From the NCBI RefSeq assembly GCF_041477585.1, contig NZ_JBGNYA010000001.1, positions 2,666,001 through 2,730,000 of the forward strand: a DNA stretch of 64,000 bases. Direction: 5' to 3'. Within the stretch, counting starts at the first letter, position 1; the number at the start of each line of letters is the position of its first letter. Shown in pieces: positions 34,141 through 41,865 of this stretch. This DNA is from Halobellus sp. MBLA0158 (GTDB taxonomy: Archaea > Halobacteriota > Halobacteria > Halobacteriales > Haloferacaceae). The translations under genes were made by a program, and so were the position numbers. The notes beneath the pieces were generated by a model, which did not search any database, had not been told where the DNA came from, and was given only the letters and a program-made list of their open reading frames with translations.

Positions 34141-34852
34141 CGAGACACCATCACTCGGGGCGATCGTCGAGGACCGCGAACACGGCTCGGAGGCGATCGT
34201 GATCAACACACCGAGTACTACCGCCGACGAGTGGCACGTCCAGGGCCGCGGCACCGTCGCCGCGGACAACCCCACGTACCCGGCCGGCGACCCGGTCGTC
34301 GTGGTCCTCCACCGGCCGGCCTACGAAGAGCACTTCCCGCTGTATTCCGGTGGCCGGCCGCTGCTCTTGGACGACCTGTTCGTCCGCGACATCAACCACT
34401 ACGCGTTCCCGGCATCTCGACTCGAAACCACGGGGCGCGTTGACACACCCACCGTGCCGATCGAGGCGATCCGGCCGTCGCCGTACCACGCCCGGTCGTT
34501 CGACGCCGAGGCAAACCGCGCGTTCATCGACGACATCGCCGAGGCGGGTGAGCCACCAGGGCCACCACTGGTTCGTGTGCGCTCCCACGACCCGCTCGAT
34601 CTCGAACTCCTCAATGGTCACAAGCGCACGTGGGCCGCGGCAGTCGCCGGCCTTGATGAGATCCCAGTCTGGGCGATCTACCAGCTCGGCGATGTTGAGG
34701 CCGCCCGCGCCTGGGCGAACCGGCATCTCGACGAGTACACGGGCCGCCAGCGGCGCCTCGCCGAACAGCGCCTCCGCGACCGACTCGGGGCCCACGTCGC
34801 GACCGACATCATCGCCGACCACACGGGAGGGACAGCCCACGCCGATGACTGA
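34133..34852 (+). CDS. ParB-like nuclease-domain protein
   Basis: 239 residues. The ParB N-domain core is at about 105-190: VPIEAIRPSPYHARSFDAEA, then FIDDIAEAGEPPGPPLVRVR, and LELLNGHKRTWAAAVAGLDE, matching the strand-helix pattern ending in the GxxRxxAA loop (here NGHKRTWAAA). Alone, without ParA, such proteins act as nucleases, CTP-switch DNA binders or methylase partners. The N-terminal 100 residues are a beta-rich domain (GAIVEDREHGSEAIVINTPS). It directly follows the Dcm-type gene. Confidence 0.75.
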   Translation: MTDETPSLGAIVEDREHGSEAIVINTPSTTADEWHVQGRGTVAADNPTYPAGDPVVVVLHRPAYEEHFPLYSGGRPLLLDDLFVRDINHYAFPASRLETTGRVDTPTVPIEAIRPSPYHARSFDAEANRAFIDDIAEAGEPPGPPLVRVRSHDPLDLELLNGHKRTWAAAVAGLDEIPVWAIYQLGDVEAARAWANRHLDEYTGRQRRLAEQRLRDRLGAHVATDIIADHTGGTAHADD

Positions 34853-35099
34853 TGCCGACAGCGACACGCCGCTTGTCCCTGAGCGACTCCACGGAGCCCC
34901 GCCTGCATCGCTCCTCGTCTACATCGCCCTCGACAACACCGACCGTCCGTTGACAACATCACAAGTCGCAGCGCACACAGGACTTGCCGAGCGGACGGTA
35001 CGCGAAGCGATCGAGCGCTTGCGGGAGCGCGGTATCGTAAGAACGTACACGCCGGGGCCACGCAACCCAAACGCACCCCGGCACCGTCTCCAGGTCTGA
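34845..35099 (+). CDS. Small winged-helix regulator
   Basis: 84 residues (MTDADSDTPLVPERLHGAPP). Helix-turn-helix LTTSQVAAHTGLAERTVREA followed by IERLRERGIVRTYTPGPRNP is a clear winged helix. It overlaps the ParB-like gene by 8 bp and ends the left operon; a promoter follows. Confidence 0.75.
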   Translation: MTDADSDTPLVPERLHGAPPASLLVYIALDNTDRPLTTSQVAAHTGLAERTVREAIERLRERGIVRTYTPGPRNPNAPRHRLQV

Positions 35100-35149
35100 C
35101 CCCCTACCCTGCGTCGGCGATAACCGCCAGGCTCGTGGCACTTTTCTCC

Positions 35150-35157
35150 CTATAAGA
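35150..35157 (+). promoter_or_regulatory. TATA box of the second early operon
   Basis: CTATAAGA in an AT-richer patch, about 39 bp before the GTG at 35,192. The preceding gene ended at 35,099, so transcription probably restarts here. Confidence 0.5.
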
Positions 35158-35191
35158 AGATTACCCCACTGTACACTCCTCTCAGACGGTC

Positions 35192-35788
35192 GTGACCAAC
35201 CCGAGAGTGGGGCCACAACCCCCTCTCCGTCCCGATCGACACCCGATCACACACCTCGTTTCCGCACCCGTGCATCCAACCTATCAAGAGCGCGTGCTGA
35301 ACGCGCCGGACGTCTGTCAGAACTGCCTGCGACTCGTCCGCGAAGAGCGCCAGCCACGCGATCCGGACCGTACACGCTCGGACGTCACGGTCCGGGAGTC
35401 GCGGTGGTCGCGCCGTAAGGACACCACCGAAGTTGCCTTCGGCCCCGCCGAGACGGTCACCGCCCAGAAGGGGATCTTCTGTGACTGCGGCGTCGAGGGG
35501 TCGTTCGTCCGGGTCTGGAACGACCACGAGGTCGGTCGCGACCGCTTCCGCGAGCTCCTGAAACGACTCGTCCACTCGCTTGAACACAAGGGCGTCTCCC
35601 TCGATCGCGAGGCGACCGTCCGCCACGCCCTGGCCGCCTTCGGGCGCCTGCCTGAGGAGGCAGTCGGCCCGCACCGCCCCGACGTGAGCGTCGACGACGC
35701 GCTCGCTGAGGGTATCCGCTACGGCCTCGCCCGCGCCGAAGTCCAGGCCCGGACGGAGACGACCGACGAGTCGTCGCCACCTGCGTAA
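35192..35788 (+). CDS. Prophage zinc-binding protein, unknown
   Basis: 198 residues from a GTG start. Cys pairs CQNCLRLV (about 42-49) and FCDCGVEGSF (about 96-105) are about 55 residues apart, enough for one zinc ribbon split by an insert. The C-terminal half is helical (DRFRELLKRLVHSLEHKGVS, VRHALAAFGRLPEE). This looks like a protein common in haloviruses, without known function. It has its own promoter upstream. Confidence 0.65.
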   Translation: MTNPRVGPQPPLRPDRHPITHLVSAPVHPTYQERVLNAPDVCQNCLRLVREERQPRDPDRTRSDVTVRESRWSRRKDTTEVAFGPAETVTAQKGIFCDCGVEGSFVRVWNDHEVGRDRFRELLKRLVHSLEHKGVSLDREATVRHALAAFGRLPEEAVGPHRPDVSVDDALAEGIRYGLARAEVQARTETTDESSPPA

Positions 35789-35790
35789 CG

Positions 35791-36033
35791 ATGTCCGTCG
35801 ATCAGTCCACTTCGATGGCGTCCACGTCGCGTAGCGCCGCGACCACGCCCGGCGAGTTCGTGATCGCCCCGCACGGCGACCGCCTCGTCCTGGCTGAGAT
35901 CGTCGACGTCGAGCCGCGGCCCACCTTTCCCAACCCCGAACGGGAGGTGCTGACGGTCCGCGTCGACGGAACGGACACGACGATACAGGTGCTGGCGAGC
36001 GACGCCGAGCCCGCTACGGATGATGCCCTATGA
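35791..36033 (+). CDS. Small beta-rich prophage protein
   Basis: 80 residues. After a Ser/Thr-rich start, strands GEFVIAPHGDRLVLAEIVDV and REVLTVRVDGTDTTIQVLAS suggest a small barrel. It overlaps the membrane protein gene after it by 4 bp. Unknown function. Confidence 0.55.
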   Translation: MSVDQSTSMASTSRSAATTPGEFVIAPHGDRLVLAEIVDVEPRPTFPNPEREVLTVRVDGTDTTIQVLASDAEPATDDAL

Positions 36034-36365
36034 CAACCACACATCGATCTCCGCGGCCACGGCCGTGGTACACACCGGACGCACTGATCGACGACTACAA
36101 GAACAGTCTCAGAGATGGCGGTGACTTGCGGATGTACCGTTCGCTCAAGGTGGTCCGCTCGATCATCGTCAACCTCGGGATCATCGGTCTGGCAGTCTAC
36201 TCGCTGATGCTTGGGGCGGCACCGACGGTCGTCGGGACGCTCGCGTTGCTGACGCTCGCAGGCTACAACGGCTTGGAGATGAGCGACTACGCCGCTCTCG
36301 TGCAAGCCTACAACGAGATCCAAAGCGAAGACAGCGGGAGTGATGGCGGCGGTGATGCCGGATGA
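36030..36365 (+). CDS. Small membrane protein (possible holin-like)
   Basis: 111 residues. Two hydrophobic helices at about 45-62 (SIIVNLGIIGLAVYSLML) and 65-82 (APTVVGTLALLTLAGY), polar N-terminus, acidic Gly/Asp C-terminus. Size and topology suit a holin, but no endolysin is adjacent. It is followed by a second tiny membrane protein with a 4-bp overlap, a pairing sometimes seen for holin and antiholin. Unproven. Confidence 0.6.
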   Translation: MTTTHRSPRPRPWYTPDALIDDYKNSLRDGGDLRMYRSLKVVRSIIVNLGIIGLAVYSLMLGAAPTVVGTLALLTLAGYNGLEMSDYAALVQAYNEIQSEDSGSDGGGDAG

Positions 36366-36544
36366 CGCCGCTCGAATGGGTGCTCGTGGGTGTCGTCTTG
36401 ACGGCCGTCCCGTCGACGGACCTCGCCGCGATCGCAGTCGCGTGGCTCGCAAAGAAGGCGGGGCTGAAACCCTCGGACATCCGGAAGTACAACGCCGCGA
36501 CGAGTGACGGCGACGACTCCGACACCCACGACAGCGATGGGTGA
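36362..36544 (+). CDS. Tiny membrane protein
   Basis: 60 residues with one N-terminal helix (LEWVLVGVVLTAVPSTDLAA), an amphipathic segment (VAWLAKKAGLKPSDIRKY) and an acidic tail (SDGDDSDTHDSDG). Overlaps both neighbours, so it is part of a tightly packed operon with the preceding membrane protein. Confidence 0.6.
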   Translation: MTPLEWVLVGVVLTAVPSTDLAAIAVAWLAKKAGLKPSDIRKYNAATSDGDDSDTHDSDG

Positions 36545-36785
36545 CGCCGCCGCGGACACCGACCGCGTCGAGGCTCTCGCGGAAGGCGCGGACCCACCGC
36601 CGATCGAACAGCCGGCGGCCGCGGTCACGCTCGGCGATCTGGACGCCGTCCTCCAGGAGGTCGTCGACGCGATCCCCGACGATGCCGACGCAGCTTATGC
36701 CGCGGGGAAGGCCGACGCCGCCCGCCACTACGAACAAGCGCTGAAACACCGCCTCGGACTCGACGACGCTGATCACCGTGACTGA
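36537..36785 (+). CDS. Small acidic helical prophage protein
   Basis: 82 residues from ATG 36,537, inside the end of the previous gene. Two helices LGDLDAVLQEVVDAIPDDAD and AAYAAGKADAARHYEQALKH may form a hairpin. Overlaps the phosphoesterase gene by 8 bp. Unknown. Confidence 0.55.
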   Translation: MGDAAADTDRVEALAEGADPPPIEQPAAAVTLGDLDAVLQEVVDAIPDDADAAYAAGKADAARHYEQALKHRLGLDDADHRD

Positions 36786-38220
36786 CGAGACTCCAGTACC
36801 AGCGCCGGATCTCACCGACCGCCAGCGCGAGTGGCTCGCCGCACTACCGGCGCCGACGCTGGAGGCGTGGGGTGAGGCCGCCGACGCGACGAAGACCGGC
36901 GCCGAGTCCGCCCGCGACCGCCTGAACGAACTGCCCGGCATCGACGTCGAAAAGCGCGAGGGCCAGTGGCAGAACGTCGGTCCATACAGTCTGGACGCGG
37001 CGTCTGAGGATGGTGACGACTCCGAAGCTGATGACGCCCCAGATGCCGATGATGACACTACCCTTCCGGAGTTAGACTCCCACCAGGCAACGGTCATCCG
37101 CACGCTCCCGGCATCCATCGAGGAGATCGACGACGCGGTCGAGGATCTCGACGGGCACGCTGCGCTCGATCTTCTCCGGGATGACGGCGTCACGATCCGC
37201 TACGATGAGGCGGCCGGGAAGTACTACCTCGCCGACGAGCGGAGTGAACAGCTCCGATCGCAAACACACCTGTCGCTCTCGGCGAAGACAAAGAAAGCGA
37301 AGGCGGCGCTCCGCGAGGAACAGGCGCTGCTGGACCGCCTTCCCGACACGACGCCGCTGTCGATCGACGGCTTCGAACCGGATCCGGACAAGGAGACGAT
37401 GGTCGCCGCGATCAGCGACCTCCACTTCGGCGACATCGTCAAAGATGACCGCGGGCGACTGACCTACGATCGTGACATCGTCCACGAGGCCGTCGAGACG
37501 TTCGCCGCCAAGGTCCTCAAGCACAAACAGCAGTGGGGCGCGGAGTTCGACGAGTGTGTCATCCCGATCCTGGGAGACATCGCGACCGGGACCGAGATCT
37601 ACGACACACAGAAGACCGAAATCGAGTCACTACTCGCCCAGCAGATCAAGGACGGCGCGCAGGCACTGACGACACTCGTCGCGACGCTCCGAGAGCACTT
37701 CGAGGCCGTCCGCGTGTACGCCGTTGTCGGGAACCACGGCTTCCAGTCCGCGAGTGCGGCCCGCGGCTCGAACACAGACCTGACGTGCTACTACTGGATG
37801 CGGGACGCACTCCGACGCGAGGGCTACGACGACGTCGAGATTACGATCGGCGAGCACAGCCACCACCTCAACTTCGAGATCCGCGACTGGCGCGTCCACA
37901 TCCGGCACGGCCAAGACTCCCAGCAGCAGGTCGACGAGACGGCACGCTCGGAAGCCGACTGGCGGGGGTGGCGCGACAAGCACAAGTTCGACCTGGCGAT
38001 CCGCGGGCATCATCACGTCCCGTCGTTGCACTGGGTGCTCAACCGCTACCCGGTCGTCTCGCTCCCGAGTCCGAAGCCCGGCGGGGAGTTCGCCGACCGG
38101 ATTGGGAGTCCCGACGCCTCAGCGCCGGCGGATCACGTCACCGAACGGAAGCTCGGCTACTGCTTCGGGGTGAGCGAAGAGCGCCGGATCACCGACTCGC
38201 GGATGACCGACGCCGGATGA
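36778..38220 (+). CDS. Calcineurin-like metallophosphoesterase with N-terminal HTH modules
   Basis: 480 residues from a GTG start. About 1-195 contain two helix-turn-helix-like repeats separated by an acidic linker (LTDRQREWLAALPAPTLEAW; LDSHQATVIRTLPASIEEID). The phosphoesterase core follows: ISDLHFGDIV (D, H ligands), PILGDIATG (GD), VVGNHGF (GNH), IRHGQDS and the final IRGHHHVPSL (GHxH). These are the dimetal ligands of Mre11/MPP enzymes. A nuclease or nucleotide phosphatase in virus replication is likely. The next small gene starts in its stop codon (ATGA). Confidence 0.85.
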   Translation: MTDETPVPAPDLTDRQREWLAALPAPTLEAWGEAADATKTGAESARDRLNELPGIDVEKREGQWQNVGPYSLDAASEDGDDSEADDAPDADDDTTLPELDSHQATVIRTLPASIEEIDDAVEDLDGHAALDLLRDDGVTIRYDEAAGKYYLADERSEQLRSQTHLSLSAKTKKAKAALREEQALLDRLPDTTPLSIDGFEPDPDKETMVAAISDLHFGDIVKDDRGRLTYDRDIVHEAVETFAAKVLKHKQQWGAEFDECVIPILGDIATGTEIYDTQKTEIESLLAQQIKDGAQALTTLVATLREHFEAVRVYAVVGNHGFQSASAARGSNTDLTCYYWMRDALRREGYDDVEITIGEHSHHLNFEIRDWRVHIRHGQDSQQQVDETARSEADWRGWRDKHKFDLAIRGHHHVPSLHWVLNRYPVVSLPSPKPGGEFADRIGSPDASAPADHVTERKLGYCFGVSEERRITDSRMTDAG

Positions 38221-38324
38221 CCCAACACAGTTACGTCGAGCGGAAGGTTCGCGGCCGGGAGTTTGAGGAGGACGTCCCGTGGCGCGACCTATTCGATCTT
38301 GACGAGCACGACTCCGGACCGTAG
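38217..38324 (+). CDS. Very small prophage protein before tRNA-Tyr
   Basis: 35 residues (MTQHSYVERKVRGREFEEDV), starting in an ATGA overlap with the phosphoesterase. Its TAG stop lies within the first bases of tRNA-Tyr. The overlap with the upstream gene supports translation. Function unknown. Confidence 0.5.
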   Translation: MTQHSYVERKVRGREFEEDVPWRDLFDLDEHDSGP

Positions 38325-38387
38325 CGCAGTGGATGACGCGCTCGGCTGTAAACCGAGAGGACGCAGGTTCGATTCCTGTCGGTCCGA
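38315..38387 (+). tRNA. Virus-borne tRNA-Tyr (anticodon GUA)
   Basis: 73 nt. Acceptor CGGACCG pairs with CGGTCCG; C1-G72 is the archaeal tyrosine identity pair. T8-A9 precede a D-arm. Anticodon stem CTCGG/CCGAG with loop CTGTAAA, anticodon GTA. T-arm GCAGG-TTCGATT-CCTGT. No intron and no encoded CCA. It lies inside the prophage between protein genes on the same strand. Confidence 0.9.
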
Positions 38388-38501
38388 TTTGAGGCGTGGG
38401 TTGATTGCGGCGAGAACGGGCGGGATGGTCAAGTCCTGTGCCACCGTCCGGACGGGAGCCTGATCACTCTCGACCGCCGTCAGCAGGACCGATCGCCTCG
38501 T

Positions 38502-38574
38502 GGACTCGTAGCGCAACTGGGAGCGCACCGTCCTGAAGAGGCGGCGTGTCTCGGTTCAAGTCCGAGCGAGTCCA
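38502..38574 (+). tRNA. Virus-borne tRNA-Phe (anticodon GAA)
   Basis: 73 nt. Acceptor GGACTCG pairs with CGAGTCC, discriminator A. D-arm GCGC...GCGC. Anticodon stem CCGTC/GGCGG with one T-G pair, loop CTGAAGA, anticodon GAA. Variable loop CGTGT, T-arm CTCGG-TTCAAGT-CCGAG. Found 114 bp after tRNA-Tyr; both aromatic tRNAs likely share one transcript. Confidence 0.88.
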
Positions 38575-38581
38575 CTTCTCG

Positions 38582-38683
38582 ATGCAACGCCGACCGCACC
38601 GCGCACCGGGCCCGATGATCCAGCAGTGCCCGGACTGCGGCCGACTGGTCCACGATCGCGACGAGTGCGACTGCGATGGGTGA
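38582..38683 (+). CDS. Tiny zinc-ribbon protein
   Basis: 33 residues: MQRRPHRAPGPMIQQCPDCG, then RLVHDRDECDCDG. Cys pairs CPDC and CDC could form one zinc site. It starts 8 bases after tRNA-Phe and overlaps the next tiny gene by 8 bp, which supports expression. Confidence 0.45.
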   Translation: MQRRPHRAPGPMIQQCPDCGRLVHDRDECDCDG

Positions 38684-38831
38684 ATCCAAACAGCTCCTGA
38701 CGCATCGCTGTCCGGCCTGCGCGTGGGCTGGCAAGCCCGACATCGACCAGTGTCCACGGTGCGGCCACGATCTCGTCACCTACGACGTCACACTCGCCGA
38801 TGATGCACCAACCAGTCCCGATCAGCGATAA
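38676..38831 (+). CDS. Small zinc-ribbon protein
   Basis: 51 residues. HRCPACAWAG and DQCPRCGHDL give two CPxC knuckles 14 residues apart, a standard zinc ribbon. The tail (ADDAPTSPDQR) is polar. Overlap with the previous tiny gene suggests translational coupling. Confidence 0.6.
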   Translation: MGESKQLLTHRCPACAWAGKPDIDQCPRCGHDLVTYDVTLADDAPTSPDQR

Positions 38832-38834
38832 TCC

Positions 38835-38996
38835 GTGGGCCACGACGTCGCCGTCGACAGCGTCACGCCCGACTGCGTCGCGTACGTGCCGGATTCGCGG
38901 TTCGACGAGGACAATTTGCTGATCGAATACGATCCGAGCAACGGCGATGCCTGGCTCGCGAGCGACGAGCCGTGTCACCTGCGGCAGTGGGCCTGA
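38835..38996 (+). CDS. Small prophage protein
   Basis: 53 residues from GTG 38,835: GHDVAVDSVTPDCVAYVPDS, then RFDEDNLLIEYDPSNGDAWL. Probably a compact beta fold with two Cys. Sits between the zinc ribbon and the next gene with gaps of 3 and 4 bp. Weakly supported but well placed. Confidence 0.5.
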   Translation: MGHDVAVDSVTPDCVAYVPDSRFDEDNLLIEYDPSNGDAWLASDEPCHLRQWA

Positions 38997-39000
38997 GACG

Positions 39001-39258
39001 ATGAGCGATCGCAAGAACATCCCCGTCGACGAGGCCATCTTCGAGCGCCTGAAAGCACAGAAGGGCGAGGACGACACCTGGAACGACGTCGGAGCCCGCG
39101 CCGCCGACGCCCTGGAAGCCGACGCAGACGGCGATACAGGTGCTGAGGATGGATGCACACAGACTGCACGCATCCCGACCGAGCAGGTCGAAGAAATCGC
39201 CCGGATGGCGGGCGTGAAAGCGGCCGACGAAGTCGAAGATCGCCTGACGGGGCGATGA
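39001..39258 (+). CDS. Small antitoxin-like protein
   Basis: 85 residues. The start SDRKNIPVDEAIFERLKAQK, then GEDDTWNDV, resembles the haloarchaeal VapB-like group in which a short strand and helix bind DNA. The C-terminus is helical (IPTEQVEEIARMAGVKAADE). No toxin gene is adjacent, so it may be a stand-alone regulator of the late operon that begins next. Confidence 0.6.
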   Translation: MSDRKNIPVDEAIFERLKAQKGEDDTWNDVGARAADALEADADGDTGAEDGCTQTARIPTEQVEEIARMAGVKAADEVEDRLTGR

Positions 39259-39348
39259 ACACAGTTTGCATACACCGGCCACATCTCGCACGGTCTGACA
39301 CACTGAAACGGACGACGCTGTCGACGTCCCGCTCGCTCTTGCAGGCTA

Positions 39349-39360
39349 CTTAAAGTATAA
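39349..39360 (+). promoter_or_regulatory. Late promoter before the terminase genes
   Basis: CTTAAAGTATAA, a TATA element in AT-rich DNA, lies about 40 bp before the small terminase ATG at 39,396. No other strong TATA appears until the rhomboid gene, so most of the 20-kb virion operon may depend on it. Confidence 0.5.
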
Positions 39361-39395
39361 GTAACACTCCGGCAACACCCGACAGGACTTCCACG

Positions 39396-40139
39396 ATGTC
39401 TACCCGCGAATACCGAGTCACGCTCGCGCTCAAGTACCACCATCTCGACAATCTCTCACCCAAGGAGATTCGGGACCGGTTCGAGCGGGAAGGCGTCGGC
39501 GACTACGCCGTCTCGACGATCCGCGACTACCTCAACGAGGCACCGGCCGACGAAATCCTCGAACAGATCGAACAGCAGCACGCCAACGTCCGCCTGCAGT
39601 CAGCCGAGCGCTACGAGCAGCTCTACCAGCGGGCCCGCAAGGCTGAACACGAGGCGACGCGAGACGAGCCGATTCAGGCGGTCGTCCCACGGATGGATAC
39701 CGTCGGGCAGAACGAAGAGCCACTCCGCGTCGCCGACTGGAAGCGCGTCCCGCCCGATGACGACCGCCGCCCCGAGTGGGCTGACGAGCGCGACACGATC
39801 GTCGTCTTCGTCGACGACGTCCGGCACCTCGAAGCCGGTCAAGAGTATCCTGTCGGCGCCCGACGGGCGGGCCAACCCGCTCGCCCCGGCACCCAACCTG
39901 AGTACCGGAAGGCAACAGTCGGCGTCGAGCGCGACGTCGACGATCCGAAGGGTCAGGCGATGGCTCGGCAGGAACAGGCGAAGTACCAGGAGCAGAAGGG
40001 CGACGTTCTCGGGATCTACTCGACTGACGTCAACCTGAGCGTCGACGGCGAGGTCGAAACGATCCACAAACTCGGCGAGTCCGAGCGCGAGCTCGCGCTC
40101 AAAACGCTGCGGGAGATGCAGGAGGCCGAATCCGAATGA
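39396..40139 (+). CDS. Terminase small subunit (TerS)
   Basis: 247 residues. The N-terminal HTH (ALKYHHLDNLSPKEIRDRFE, then VSTIRDYLNEAPADEILEQI) binds packaging DNA in the family. A helical oligomerisation region with Gln/Glu-rich helices follows (EQQHANVRLQSAERYEQLYQ). The assignment rests on this HTH and on its position directly before TerL with a 4-bp overlap. The C-terminal about 60 residues (VDGEVETIHKLGESERELAL) may contact TerL. Confidence 0.75.
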   Translation: MSTREYRVTLALKYHHLDNLSPKEIRDRFEREGVGDYAVSTIRDYLNEAPADEILEQIEQQHANVRLQSAERYEQLYQRARKAEHEATRDEPIQAVVPRMDTVGQNEEPLRVADWKRVPPDDDRRPEWADERDTIVVFVDDVRHLEAGQEYPVGARRAGQPARPGTQPEYRKATVGVERDVDDPKGQAMARQEQAKYQEQKGDVLGIYSTDVNLSVDGEVETIHKLGESERELALKTLREMQEAESE

Positions 40140-41758
40140 GTGCGACCAACGCCGGCGACGACGTCGACGTCAACGAGGACATCGCCGACATCGTCAGCGG
40201 GCGGGATCTCGAAGGCAAGCGAGCGCTGCTGAACCCGTGGGATCCCGAGACGCCGACCACGCTCCTTGATGCCGCGAACGAGGTGTGTCGCGGCTATATG
40301 CGTGGCGAGCGCGACGGCTACCACTTGCTCGGCGAGCACCACGGCGAGTGGCTGCGCCTCCTGGACGACGAACGAAAGCTCGTCCTGAACTGCCACCGGG
40401 ACGGACTGAAGACGACGATCGTCCTCTGTTATCTCGCCCTCCGCCTGGAGTACGACGCCGGCTTCCGCGTCATCTGGGCGATGAACAACAAGGGGATGAC
40501 GAAGAAGAAGACAGACCTGGAGTTCAACCGGGTCGTCGAACGCAACCCCTGGCTCACGAACCTGCAGAAAGACCAGCGCGTCGCCGACACGATCGAGCTC
40601 AAGGACTTCCCGAACGGGTCGACGCTGACGGCGACGTGGCTCGATGGCGGGATCGACGGCGACCGGGCGCATCTGCTCGTCCTGGACGACCTCATCAAGG
40701 CCCGCGGCGACGGGAGTCCCAAAGACGTCCGCGAGTGGATCGAGGGGACCGCGCTCCCGATGGTCAAGGACGGCGGCCGCACCGTGATGATCGGGACGCG
40801 GAAGCGACAGGACGATCTCTACCAGCACTACCGCTCGGTGCCGGCGTTCTCCGTCGCGGAGTACCCGGCGATCCTGGAGTACTGGGAAGACGGCAACGCG
40901 ACCGCACCCGACCTTGAGGATCGCCGCCCACCGACGGAGTACTATACCGAGGTCCAGGATCCGTGGCACGAGGGCCGCACGATGCAGGTGCTGTGGCCCG
41001 AGGCGCGAGGGCCCGAGTGGCTCCGCGAGAAGCGTGACGAGATGGCGGACTTCCGCTTCTGGCGGGAGTACTGTCTCACGTTCATCGGCGCCTCGGGCAA
41101 CCTCGTCGACGCCGACGCCGTCAACCGCGACGTCAACGACGGCGGGTGCTCGATTCGGGGGCGTAACCCACCGTCGAAGTATCGCGCCGGACGACGCGAA
41201 TCGATCGTCGTCAGCCACGACCCGGCGAACAGTCCGACCGGCGACGACTGTGCGTTCACGGTCTGGTTGCGCCGGCGTGGTGGCGAGCGCGTCCTGCTCG
41301 ATGCGCGGTCCGAGCCCGGCCTGTCGCCCTCGCAGGTCAAGAGCCAATTGCTGGCCTACGACCGGCGGTTCGACCCGGCGGCGATCGTGATCGAGTCCAA
41401 CGGCATCCAGGGCTACATCGTCGAGGATGCGATCGAGTTCGATTCGCAACTGGCCGCGAAGGTGACCGGTCTCGATACCGGCTCGCAGAAACACTCCTGG
41501 GAGAACGGGATCCCACGCCTGCGGACTCTCGTCGAGAACGGCCGGCTCCACTTCTACCGTGATCACGCCCCGACCGAGGAGTTCATCACGGCGATGGAGT
41601 CGCTCGAACTCGACGACGGCCGGCTGGAGGGCCACACGCCGGACCTGATCGCGGCGTGGTATATGGCCGAGAAGGGCTTCCGCCGGCTCGAAGAGATGGG
41701 CGCGGTCGACGCCGACGACGGCGACGACGAAGACACGACTGGTGTTTCCTTACTATGA
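40136..41758 (+). CDS. Terminase large subunit (TerL)
   Basis: 540 residues. The ATPase has a deviant Walker A, CHRDGLKTT at 86-94, and Walker B HLLVLDDLI with D184-D185. The RNase H-like nuclease has acidic residues in VVSHDPANSPTGDD, IVIESNGIQG and HTPDLIAAWYMAE. It cuts concatemers and pumps DNA into proheads with TerS. It starts in an ATGA overlap with TerS. The length is usual for siphovirus terminases. Confidence 0.9.
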   Translation: MSATNAGDDVDVNEDIADIVSGRDLEGKRALLNPWDPETPTTLLDAANEVCRGYMRGERDGYHLLGEHHGEWLRLLDDERKLVLNCHRDGLKTTIVLCYLALRLEYDAGFRVIWAMNNKGMTKKKTDLEFNRVVERNPWLTNLQKDQRVADTIELKDFPNGSTLTATWLDGGIDGDRAHLLVLDDLIKARGDGSPKDVREWIEGTALPMVKDGGRTVMIGTRKRQDDLYQHYRSVPAFSVAEYPAILEYWEDGNATAPDLEDRRPPTEYYTEVQDPWHEGRTMQVLWPEARGPEWLREKRDEMADFRFWREYCLTFIGASGNLVDADAVNRDVNDGGCSIRGRNPPSKYRAGRRESIVVSHDPANSPTGDDCAFTVWLRRRGGERVLLDARSEPGLSPSQVKSQLLAYDRRFDPAAIVIESNGIQGYIVEDAIEFDSQLAAKVTGLDTGSQKHSWENGIPRLRTLVENGRLHFYRDHAPTEEFITAMESLELDDGRLEGHTPDLIAAWYMAEKGFRRLEEMGAVDADDGDDEDTTGVSLL

Positions 41759-41865
41759 GATCGACGCGACAGACTTGCCGCGAGTGCAACGCCCAGCTCC
41801 AGTCCTCCCGCGAGAAGGCGCGTGGTGTCTGCGACGGGTGTGAGCGGACGGAGGCACAAAAATGA
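41755..41865 (+). CDS. Tiny zinc-knuckle protein between terminase and portal
   Basis: 36 residues (MRSTRQTCRECNAQLQSSRE). CREC and CDGC knuckles separated by about 16 residues suggest one zinc. Overlaps of 4 bp at both ends (ATGA) support translation. Perhaps a packaging accessory; unknown. Confidence 0.6.
   Translation: MRSTRQTCRECNAQLQSSREKARGVCDGCERTEAQK

Noticed and set aside
40136-41758. Intein or insertion in the large terminase
   Set aside because: ATPase and nuclease motifs are correctly spaced with normal length; no splice-like blocks.
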